64,000 bases of DNA. Source: Campylobacter mucosalis. Its GTDB lineage: Bacteria; Campylobacterota; Campylobacteria; Campylobacterales; Campylobacteraceae. A program made the translations under genes and the position numbers. The notes under the pieces are model-generated. The model saw only the letters and a program-made list of their open reading frames with translations. It had not been told where the DNA came from and made no database searches. The stretch is from positions 992,001 through 1,056,000 of the forward strand of contig NZ_CP053831.1 of assembly GCF_013372205.1 (NCBI RefSeq), read 5' to 3'. Of this stretch, positions 57,154-64,000 are shown piece by piece (position 1 is the stretch's first letter; each line of letters opens with the position of its first letter).

Positions 57154-57179
57154 ATTTTACCCCCCCCCACTTAAAGCAA
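57154..57179 (-). promoter_or_regulatory. G9-spaced promoter of autotransporter gene 2
   Basis: On the minus strand TTGCTT (57179-57174), TAAGT, nine G (57168-57160), then TAAAAT (57159-57154): spacer 14 bases, three short of 17. If spacing matters, this copy is weak or off. Confidence 0.72.
57160..57168 (-). repeat. poly-G tract (G9)
   Basis: Nine C on the plus strand, directly before the -10 of gene 2. Confidence 0.92.
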
Positions 57180-57290
57180 TATTAAAATTTATAATGCTTT
57201 TTAAATAAAGTTTTACTTTTTGATGTTTTTTTGGTGTAAATTAGATTAATAAATTAGACTAATGAGTTAGGATTATAAAGTCATACTCCC

Positions 57291-57320
57291 AAACAGCCAA
57301 GACCTAAGTCTTAGCTGTTT
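57291..57320 (-). terminator. hairpin after autotransporter gene 3
   Basis: Third copy of the AAACAGC...GCTGTTT stem-loop. The flank 57250-57290 also resembles the flank after gene 1. Confidence 0.7.
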
Positions 57321-57376
57321 AGTATGTATGTATGTATGTTTATTGTATGTTTGTATGCATACTTATTGTATGTATC

Positions 57377-59932
57377 TTAGAATTTATAAGAAACTCCAAG
57401 TGTTCCATTATAGTATTGTTCTTTTGCTTTAGCTTTTGCACCAAAGTTAATGTTTGTGCTTAGATTGTTTGTAATCTTAAACTCAGCACCAGTCTTAAGA
57501 GTAATGTATGTATTCTTTTTCTTATCAGCATCAAACACTACATCTTTACTAGAACCTACAAATTTTACACTAAGGTCATTTGCACTCTTACTAAGTTCTC
57601 TTTCTACACCAGGAGTTATATAAAAGTAGCCTGCATTATCAGTATATACTCTAAACTCACTACCAAGTTTTGCTTTTAGTGTCTTTAGAGTTGTATTACC
57701 AAATATAGCAGGAACATTACCATCTTCTGTAAAGCCATCATGTTTAATATGAGTATATGATAGACCTGCTATAGGTTTAATAAACATAGCATTACCTAGA
57801 CCAAATACATAACCATACTCAACATCTACATCAAAGAATTTACTATCATACTTTCCTGTTGAAGTACCTATCTTAGAATCCATTGCATGTCTGCTTAGTT
57901 CATTTCTTCCAAAGCCATATCCAATCTTAGCATCTATCTCGCTTTGATCAAAGTAGCTTCTTGAATATACACCAAAGCTATAGTTATCAGATTCACTTCT
58001 TACTTGTGAATCTTTTGATTGTACTTTTGCATAGTTGATAAATCCACCAACTATAGTGTTATCAAATGCTTTATCATAACCTAGTGTTACACCCCAAATG
58101 CTTGGATTAGCAGAGTCTTTTATTTTACCTTTACCACCAAAGATATTACCCCATAGGTTATTATCATGGTTAAATCTATTTGTATACTCTTTTATTACAC
58201 TTGATAGACTATCACCAGCATCAGCAAATGTTTCTCCTTCTAGCTCATTAATAGCTTGTGCTAGTGCTAGGTCTGCATTAAATGGGTTTGATAGTTTTGC
58301 TAAGCGAGTGTTTGTAGCAAGTCCTGTATTAAACATTATGATATCAGTAGATGTACCTTTGTTCTGTGATCGTTGGCTTTGCTCTATTGATGTGTTTAGT
58401 GCTTTTGCAGTATCAGCAAGTTCTTTTGCATTATATGAGGTTACTATAGATTTTACAGTATCATTTGCTAAGACAGTATCAGTAAATGATTCTAATACTT
58501 CACCTTGTTTCTCTTCTAGGTTTGCAACCTTTGTTACACCTGTTGCACGAGCATTAGCTGCGTTTTTTAGTTCTTGTTGGGCTGTTTTTATTTGGTCGGC
58601 ATTTTTGCTTTCTATGGCTAATTTTAGATCAGTAGATTTGGTGGCTGCGATAATTGTGCCGCTAGTAGCTTGTGCGATTACGTCTCTAAAGTCACCCATA
58701 AGTTTATTTGAGATATCGAGAGTTGCTTGTGCTTGTTCTACTTTTTGTATCTCATCTGTAACTTTTTCTATTGCGGTTTGTGCATCTTTTGTCATTTTTG
58801 CTGCACCACCTTGTGCAACTTCTCCGATGAGAGCGCTTAGTACTTTTCCTTTATTTTCATCTCCTGACAAATCAGGTGCATTGTCATTGTCAAAGTCATC
58901 TTTACTTGCTGTGCCAGCAAGGATAGCGTCAATGTCACCTTTGGTTAGAAGTGTATCCTCTGCATTTTTTCTTTTAAGTTTTACGCCTGCATCTATGGCT
59001 GCTTTTAGTGCAGCTGCCTTTTCTACGTTATTTTCTTGTGTATTAGGTTTTTGTTTTGCTGTGTTTAGTTGATTTAATATTTCTTGTATAGCAAGTTCTT
59101 GTGCTTTGATTTTCTTATTGTCCGTTGTACTTGAAAGGGTTACTAGTTTATTATCTACACCTTTTATGGTAGTAGATAGTCCAGTCTGAGCAGTTTTAAC
59201 TGCGTCTTGTTTCGATTTTATATCTACGTTGATAGCATTCTCTACAACACCTTTTTTGTCAATAAATGCTGAGTATTGATCATTAGGATCAACTATGCCG
59301 CTAGTAGATGTTGCAAGAACTACAGCTTCTTCATTTATTTTTTTAGTCCTTTCATTTTTTAATTCATTGTGTTTGTTTGTAAATTCTGCTATAAGCTTGT
59401 CCCAAAGAGCACTATTTTTCTCACTAAATATTTTTGCTATATCGCTTTTTTTATTATCATTACCGCCTTCGGCTTTAAAATTATCAAGAACTATTTTTAA
59501 TTCAGTATCAGCACCTACTGTGCCGTGAACAGCTTCAAGTCCGTCACCCTTTATGAGTAGTTTTATATCTCCGTTGTTCTCTATTACTAGCTTTGATTCT
59601 CCTGATTTTATTTCAAGGTTGGAGCTGTCTGGTGCTATATCGGTTTTTACTTTTTTTATTTTTTCGAGCGCATTGTAGATTTTTGTGTTTAATTCTGCTG
59701 AGAGTTGGTTTGTGCCCTCGCCTGTTTTATCGCCATTCCAATCTTTTAATTTATCATAGCCTACGGCTTTTAACTCTTTTACGGCACTAATAACTGCTTG
59801 ATAAGCAGCTTCTTTTGTCTTTTGCGCTTCTTGAGCTTTGTTTAGATTATCTAGCTCATTATTTTGAGCCAATGCAACCGTAGATATACTAGCACTTAAA
59901 AGTGCAACACATGCAATCTTTGAAAATTTCAT
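57377..59932 (-). CDS. autotransporter-type outer membrane protein, paralogue 3
   Basis: From the ATG at 59932 (AAGGAG upstream) the 851-residue protein has the shared signal peptide, a passenger related to paralogue 2 in its first 120 residues and then distinct, and the common C-terminal linker and barrel (differences include GEVLESFT where the others have GEVLGSFT). An 18-codon in-frame extension upstream runs through the G8 tract but lacks a ribosome site and would hide the signal peptide, so I reject it. This copy lies next to intact uvrB and may be the founder of the family. Confidence 0.85.
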   Translation of the reverse strand: MKFSKIACVALLSASISTVALAQNNELDNLNKAQEAQKTKEAAYQAVISAVKELKAVGYDKLKDWNGDKTGEGTNQLSAELNTKIYNALEKIKKVKTDIAPDSSNLEIKSGESKLVIENNGDIKLLIKGDGLEAVHGTVGADTELKIVLDNFKAEGGNDNKKSDIAKIFSEKNSALWDKLIAEFTNKHNELKNERTKKINEEAVVLATSTSGIVDPNDQYSAFIDKKGVVENAINVDIKSKQDAVKTAQTGLSTTIKGVDNKLVTLSSTTDNKKIKAQELAIQEILNQLNTAKQKPNTQENNVEKAAALKAAIDAGVKLKRKNAEDTLLTKGDIDAILAGTASKDDFDNDNAPDLSGDENKGKVLSALIGEVAQGGAAKMTKDAQTAIEKVTDEIQKVEQAQATLDISNKLMGDFRDVIAQATSGTIIAATKSTDLKLAIESKNADQIKTAQQELKNAANARATGVTKVANLEEKQGEVLESFTDTVLANDTVKSIVTSYNAKELADTAKALNTSIEQSQRSQNKGTSTDIIMFNTGLATNTRLAKLSNPFNADLALAQAINELEGETFADAGDSLSSVIKEYTNRFNHDNNLWGNIFGGKGKIKDSANPSIWGVTLGYDKAFDNTIVGGFINYAKVQSKDSQVRSESDNYSFGVYSRSYFDQSEIDAKIGYGFGRNELSRHAMDSKIGTSTGKYDSKFFDVDVEYGYVFGLGNAMFIKPIAGLSYTHIKHDGFTEDGNVPAIFGNTTLKTLKAKLGSEFRVYTDNAGYFYITPGVERELSKSANDLSVKFVGSSKDVVFDADKKKNTYITLKTGAEFKITNNLSTNINFGAKAKAKEQYYNGTLGVSYKF

Positions 59933-59970
59933 TTTAACTCCTTTGAGTAATATTGTAAAAATACAGCAGT

Positions 59971-59995
59971 ATTTTACCCCCCCCAATTAAAACAA
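59971..59995 (-). promoter_or_regulatory. G8-spaced promoter of autotransporter gene 3
   Basis: On the minus strand TTGTTT (59995-59990), TAATT, eight G (59984-59977), then TAAAAT (59976-59971): spacer 13 bases. Sequence further upstream differs from genes 1 and 2. Confidence 0.68.
59977..59984 (-). repeat. poly-G tract (G8)
   Basis: Eight C on the plus strand, directly before the -10 of gene 3. Confidence 0.9.
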
Positions 59996-60095
59996 TCTTA
60001 AAAATAATAATTTTTAAATCGTTAATGAATTTAGGTTTATTAACAATTAGGCTATTATATAAAATATAAATTTTATCAATTAAATATAATAATGA

Positions 60096-62075
60096 TTAAA
60101 GCGCCCTGATTTTTGCTATCTCATCACGCAAAGCTGCTGCTTTTTCAAACTCTAACGCTTCTGCTGCTTTAAACATCTCTTTTCTTAGCTCTTTTACGAT
60201 TTTTGCTCTCTCATTTGCTGGCATTTTTTCAAGTTTTTTACCCTTGCGGTAATTCTCGCCCTCATCCTCTTCGTGCAGACTATCTTCAATGTTTCTACTT
60301 GCAGATGTTGGCGTTATGCCGTTTGCTTTGTTGTATTCATCTTGGATTTTTCGCCTTTGTGTCGTTATGTCAATGGCTTCTTGCATTGAGTTTGTTATCT
60401 TTTTACAAAACATTACAACTCTACCATTTACGTTTCTTGCAGCCCTGCCCATTGTTTGAATTAGGCTGGTTTTTGAGCGTAAAAAGCCCTCTTTATCAGC
60501 GTCCATTATGGCAATAAGGCTAACTTCTGGCAGATCAAGCCCTTCACGAAGCAAATTTATACCAATTAACACATCAAATTCGCCCTTTCTAAGCCCCCTA
60601 ATAAGCTCATTTCGCTCAATGGCGTCAATGTCAGAGTGCATATATTTGACACTTATGCCTAGCTCTGTGTAGTATCTAGTTAGCTCTTCTGCCATTTTTT
60701 TTGTAAGAGTGGTTATCAAAACTCGCTCATTTTTTGCGGTCGTTTCTTTTATCAAATCGTGTAAAATTTCAACCTGATTGTCGCTATCTTTTAGCTCGAT
60801 GAGTGGATCAAGAAGCCCTGTTGGACGCAAAATTTGCTCATAAATATGCCCATGTGAAAGTTCAAGCTCAAGCTCGTTTGGTGTGGCTGAAACAAACAAA
60901 AAATTTGCTTTTTTGCTTATAAACTCATCAAATTTTAAAGGGCGATTATCAAGGGCTGATGGCAAACGAAAGCCGTATTCAACGAGGGTTTCTTTACGAC
61001 TTCTATCACCTGCATACATACCACGAAATTGCGGCAAACTAACGTGGCTCTCATCAACGATGACTAAAAAATTTCCATCATTTAAAAGTGAAAAATAATC
61101 AAACATCGTAAATGGCGTCTCGCCCTCTTTTAGCCCAGTTAAGTGCCTTGCGTAGTTTTCGATGCCCTTACACACGCCAGTTGAGCTAAGCATTTCAAGG
61201 TCAAACTCTACGCGTTGTTTTAGACGTTGCATCTCAACTAATTTATTCTCATTTTTATAAAATTTAAGCCGTTCATCAAGCTCAGCTTCTATGCCTTTTA
61301 TCGCCGATTTTAAGCGGTCTTCACGCACGATAAACTGACTTGTCGCATAAAGGGTAAATTTTGACACATCTTTTATCTTTTTATTATCAAGCACCTCAAA
61401 GTGAAACATCGCTTCAATCTCATCACCAAAAAACTCAATGCGTAACGCTTCATCGCCCCAATAAGCTGGATAAATATCCACAACATCGCCATTTACCCTA
61501 AAATTCCCCCTGTCAAAATAGGCGTCATTTCTAGTATAGCCCATATCTACAAGGCGGTTTAAAAGTGTCTTTTGATTTATCTCATCGCCCACGTTTAGGT
61601 ATTGCACCATACCTTGATACTCACTAGGATCGCCTAAGCCATAATTTGCCGAAACACTAGCGATAACGATAACATCATCAAAGCTAAGCAAACTTGCAGT
61701 AGCTGAAAGGCGAAGGCGTTCAAGCTCATCATTTACCGAGCTATCTTTTTCTATAAATAAGTCTTGACGCGGTATATAGGCTTCTGGCTGATAGTAATCA
61801 TAATAGCTTATGAAATACTCAACGTGATTTTGCGGAAAAAAGCCCTTAAATTCGCTATAAAGCTGGGCGGCGAGCGATTTATTGTGTGTCATTATTAATG
61901 TTGGCATTTTAAGCTCTTTTATCACATTTGCCATTGTAAAGGTCTTACCAGATCCCGTTACGCCAAGAAGTGTGTTGTAGCGGTTGCCATTTTTTATGCT
62001 TTTTACGATACCTTTTATCGCTTTATCTTGGTCTTTACTTGGGCTAAATTTGCTTGAAATTTTAAACTCTGACAT
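60096..62075 (-). CDS. uvrB: excinuclease ABC subunit B
   Basis: UvrB is the damage-verifying helicase-like subunit of nucleotide excision repair. The 659-residue protein is complete: Walker [18 protein letters not shown], the beta-hairpin [30 protein letters not shown]-type [47 protein letters not shown], and the C-terminal UVR domain. Two pieces of a diverged second copy of its 3' end lie at 51156-51360 and 54318-54453. Confidence 0.97.
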   Translation of the reverse strand: MSEFKISSKFSPSKDQDKAIKGIVKSIKNGNRYNTLLGVTGSGKTFTMANVIKELKMPTLIMTHNKSLAAQLYSEFKGFFPQNHVEYFISYYDYYQPEAYIPRQDLFIEKDSSVNDELERLRLSATASLLSFDDVIVIASVSANYGLGDPSEYQGMVQYLNVGDEINQKTLLNRLVDMGYTRNDAYFDRGNFRVNGDVVDIYPAYWGDEALRIEFFGDEIEAMFHFEVLDNKKIKDVSKFTLYATSQFIVREDRLKSAIKGIEAELDERLKFYKNENKLVEMQRLKQRVEFDLEMLSSTGVCKGIENYARHLTGLKEGETPFTMFDYFSLLNDGNFLVIVDESHVSLPQFRGMYAGDRSRKETLVEYGFRLPSALDNRPLKFDEFISKKANFLFVSATPNELELELSHGHIYEQILRPTGLLDPLIELKDSDNQVEILHDLIKETTAKNERVLITTLTKKMAEELTRYYTELGISVKYMHSDIDAIERNELIRGLRKGEFDVLIGINLLREGLDLPEVSLIAIMDADKEGFLRSKTSLIQTMGRAARNVNGRVVMFCKKITNSMQEAIDITTQRRKIQDEYNKANGITPTSASRNIEDSLHEEDEGENYRKGKKLEKMPANERAKIVKELRKEMFKAAEALEFEKAAALRDEIAKIRAL

Positions 62076-62133
62076 TTTTACTTCTTAAATATTAAAAATT
62101 TTGGCTAATTTTAACACAAATTTAGCCTTTAAG

Positions 62134-62142
62134 TGCTAAAAT
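62134..62142 (+). promoter_or_regulatory. extended -10 promoter for the ZapB-like/pseudopilin/priA unit
   Basis: TGC-TAAAAT, 32 bases before the ATG at 62175, in the gap between divergent uvrB and this unit. Confidence 0.55.
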
Positions 62143-62174
62143 TAGGCATTTAATTTTATCCATAAAGGTAAAAA

Positions 62175-62408
62175 ATGTTTGAAGATGATAAAGTACTAAA
62201 CACTCTAACAAGCAAGGTAAACGACCTACTTGCAAGATATGACGACCTAAGTAGAACAAACGAAGAGTTGCACAACCAAATCGTAACTCTAAAGGCACAA
62301 AACGAGGCAAAAACAAACCAAATAATGCGTCTTGAAGAGGAGTTAAATAAGAAAAATAACGAAGCTGACGACGTTCTTAAAAAGATCGAAGCTGTTTTAA
62401 ATAAATAA
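62175..62408 (+). CDS. small coiled-coil protein (ZapB-like)
   Basis: The 77-residue acidic protein is one long coiled coil (LNTLTSKVNDLLARYDDLSRTNEELHNQ) with leucine heptads, like ZapB, which bundles around the division ring. Similarity is architectural only. It starts a conserved unit with the next gene, a pseudopilin and priA, as after uvrB in C. jejuni. Overlaps the next start by one base. Confidence 0.6.
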   Translation: MFEDDKVLNTLTSKVNDLLARYDDLSRTNEELHNQIVTLKAQNEAKTNQIMRLEEELNKKNNEADDVLKKIEAVLNK

Positions 62409-62641
62409 TGAAACGACAAATCACGCTCACTATCGCTTCACGTGACTATGTTATCACGCTTGATGATGACGGATTTTACAATGCACTTGAGCGTGATCTT
62501 GGTGGTTTTAGAAACAACTCCAAAATTTTAACACCAAAAGAGCTTTTAGATATCCTTGTGCAAAAGAGTTTTGACGGATACGAGGATGAAAACTCTATGC
62601 AACGACTAATCGAGCAGATAGATAGACGCCTAAAAAGATGA
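62408..62641 (+). CDS. small conserved protein of unknown function
   Basis: The 77-residue protein reads MKRQITLTIASRDYVITLDDDGFYNALERDL and has an alternating strand-then-helix pattern. The short N-terminal beta hairpin followed by helices is reminiscent of ZapA, which would fit beside a ZapB-like gene, but I cannot confirm it. Overlaps the pseudopilin start by four bases. Confidence 0.6.
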   Translation: MKRQITLTIASRDYVITLDDDGFYNALERDLGGFRNNSKILTPKELLDILVQKSFDGYEDENSMQRLIEQIDRRLKR

Positions 62642-63054
62642 AAAAAGCCTTTAGTATGGTCGAGCTCATAATGGCGATAATAATCCTAGGAATACTATCA
62701 GCCGTTGCGATACCAAGGCTTTATATCGGCAGGGACGAAGCCTTGCTTGAAAAAACCAAGGTTCAGATACAAACGATTAGATCTGGCATTGCTATCTTTT
62801 ATAGCGACTCACTACTACGTGCAAATCCCGGCTACCCTAAAAAGCTAGAAAAAGATGGCGTAAGCAATGATATGCTTTTTAGTGCCGTTATGCCCTTAAA
62901 TGGCATAAAAGCAGTAAAAAATGGCGACGGCTGGAGAAAAGAGGCGGATGAGTATTTTTTTGCTCTAGGCAAACGTGGCGCGGTCTTTACATACGATAAT
63001 AAAAGTGGCAACTTCTCTTGTATCAAGGGAGATTTGTGTGACGAGCTAGACTGA
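62638..63054 (+). CDS. type II/IV pseudopilin-like protein
   Basis: The 138-residue protein starts MKKAFSMVELIMAIIILGIL, a class III prepilin leader with the phenylalanine-methylation type hydrophobic helix (cleavage before FSMVEL would need an Ala rather than Gly at -1). The rest is a globular head with a terminal cysteine pair (FSCIKGDLC). It likely works in DNA uptake or secretion with PilMNO-like proteins. Overlaps priA by one base. Confidence 0.83.
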   Translation: MKKAFSMVELIMAIIILGILSAVAIPRLYIGRDEALLEKTKVQIQTIRSGIAIFYSDSLLRANPGYPKKLEKDGVSNDMLFSAVMPLNGIKAVKNGDGWRKEADEYFFALGKRGAVFTYDNKSGNFSCIKGDLCDELD

Positions 63055-64000
63055 TGTATTACTATAAAGTCAGTTTTTTAGGCAGAAATTTAAACGCACT
63101 AACATATCAAAGTGTAGAAAAAATCGAACCATTTCAATCCGTAATAGCGCCCCTAAATCACAAACCAACACAGGGATATGTGATAAAAGAGTGCGAAAAA
63201 CCAGAGTTTAAAACCCTAGATATTGCAGAAATTTTACCGCTTTTTTTAACAGATATGCAAGCTTTAATGGCTGAGTTTATCAGCTACTACTATACTTGCA
63301 CACTTGGCGTATCGCTTGGACTATTTGAGCCAATGCAAAAAGAGGCAAAGGCTTTAGTAAAGGTTGAAAATTTAAAAACTCCAAATCTAAATCAATCCCA
63401 AATGGACGCTCAAAATTTTATAAGCGAGAATAAAAATTCTCTAATTTTTGGCGATACAGGAAGTGGAAAAAGCGAAATTTACATAAGTCAAATCGCAAAA
63501 ACACTGCAAAATGGCAAAAATGCTCTATTTTTAATGCCAGAAATTTCACTCACTCCGCAAATGCAAACAAGACTTGAAGGTTATTTTGGCACAAGTGTAG
63601 CCGTATGGCACTCAAAAATCACACAAAAACGTAAATCTGAAATTTTACAAGGACTGCATGACGGTAAGATTAGGCTGGTTGCTGGTGCTAGATCGGCACT
63701 ATTTTTGCCAATACAAAATTTAGGAGTGATAGTAGTTGATGAGGAGCACGATGACAGCTATAAAAACGGCAACTCACGCCCACATTATAACGCAAGGGAT
63801 CTAGCTCTATTTTTATCGTCAAAATTTGACATAAAGGTCATCCTAGGCTCAGCAACTCCGTGTGCGACTAGCTTTTACAAACAAAAGAGCTTTAGACTAA
63901 AAGGGACGTTTTTTAACTCCCAAAAGAGCTATATCTATGATGAGTCGCCAACAACGCTAAGTCCGCTGATAAAAAGCGAGATAGCAAAGAGTCTAAGCCA
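63054..64000 (+). CDS. priA: primosomal protein N' (PriA helicase), 5' part
   Basis: PriA restarts stalled replication forks. The frame opens at ATG 63054 (MYYYKVSFLGRNLNALTYQS) and is still open at the window edge, giving about 315 residues. Walker A is in IFGDTGSGKSEIYI, then FLMPEISLTPQM, VWHSKI, VAGARSALFLP, VVDEEHDDSYK and LGSATP. The C-terminal helicase lobe and zinc cysteines lie beyond the edge. Confidence 0.95.
   Translation, partial: MYYYKVSFLGRNLNALTYQSVEKIEPFQSVIAPLNHKPTQGYVIKECEKPEFKTLDIAEILPLFLTDMQALMAEFISYYYTCTLGVSLGLFEPMQKEAKALVKVENLKTPNLNQSQMDAQNFISENKNSLIFGDTGSGKSEIYISQIAKTLQNGKNALFLMPEISLTPQMQTRLEGYFGTSVAVWHSKITQKRKSEILQGLHDGKIRLVAGARSALFLPIQNLGVIVVDEEHDDSYKNGNSRPHYNARDLALFLSSKFDIKVILGSATPCATSFYKQKSFRLKGTFFNSQKSYIYDESPTTLSPLIKSEIAKSLS

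Noticed and set aside
59933-59986. Longer start of paralogue 3 reading through the G8 tract (translational switch)
   Set aside because: The TTG start has no ribosome site, the extension would mask the signal peptide, and the ATG at 59932 has AAGGAG. Paralogues 1 and 2 use the same ATG.
51361-60000. Invertible-promoter system like the C. fetus sap locus
   Set aside because: Each paralogue has its own promoter and ribosome site, so a single moving promoter is not needed. No site-specific recombinase is seen nearby.

Overview
The window is AT-rich, tightly packed bacterial chromosome. Gene order and content point to Campylobacter, outside the jejuni/coli group: mraW/rsmH next to ppiD-ftsA-ftsZ, rpmB beside rpe-dnaQ, uvrB followed by two small ORFs, a pseudopilin and priA, an HP0268-like gene upstream of miaB, the futalosine menaquinone gene mqnC, and CxxG/Sel1 cysteine-rich lipoproteins. 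I cannot name the species. No rRNA operon, transposase, integrase, phage gene or CRISPR array is visible.

Layout. 1-8.8 kb: cell division (ftsZ start, ftsA, ppiD-like chaperone, rsmH, an FtsL-like gene), a FUSC membrane protein, a class IV aminotransferase and a DUF523 protein. 8.8-13.9 kb: rpsF-ssb-rpsR, then an HDOD protein, RNase R and DNA polymerase III delta. 14-17.5 kb: ilvC, divergent polysaccharide deacetylase, dprA, ruvX. 17.5-20.2 kb: acyltransferase, miaB, HP0268-like. 20.2-23.9 kb: a nonulosonic (pseudaminic-type) acid block whose ATP-grasp gene is frameshifted at a G8 tract, so it reads as phase OFF here. 24-29.2 kb: nusA, recG, an M16-like protein without zinc ligands, mqnC. 29.3-33.6 kb: four lipoproteins, an exported protein, an MFS transporter and a small cytosolic protein. 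33.7-35.7 kb: an orphan PilM/PilN/PilO-like trio. 35.7-39.6 kb: dnaQ-like, rpe, a STAS/CheX-like plus HDOD-like pair, rpmB. 39.6-44.2 kb: K+ channel, argJ, a 26-residue membrane peptide, ppk1. 44.2-45.0 kb: a perfect tandem duplication of a Lys-Glu-Val-Asp tRNA cluster. 45.2-51.2 kb: hemerythrin-GGDEF protein, tilS, rimO, panC, prfB, ybaK. 51.4-60.0 kb: three autotransporter-type outer membrane protein genes. 60.1-64 kb: uvrB, two small division-like ORFs, a pseudopilin, and the start of priA.

The most notable region is 51.2-60.1 kb. Three paralogues share a signal peptide and a nearly identical C-terminal half with the beta-barrel, but differ in a helical, charged passenger. Each has a poly-G tract (11, 9 and 8 G) exactly between a -35-like hexamer and TAAAAT, the arrangement expected for transcriptional phase variation. 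One gene points opposite to the other two, which makes long inverted repeats. The first gene sits inside the remains of a second, diverged uvrB 3' end, split into two pieces that are contiguous in uvrB coordinates. An intact uvrB lies at the far side. This looks like an expanding, recombining surface-antigen locus that grew at the ybaK-uvrB junction. Together with the phase-variable glycan-type block at 22.8 kb, the window carries two independent switchable surface systems.
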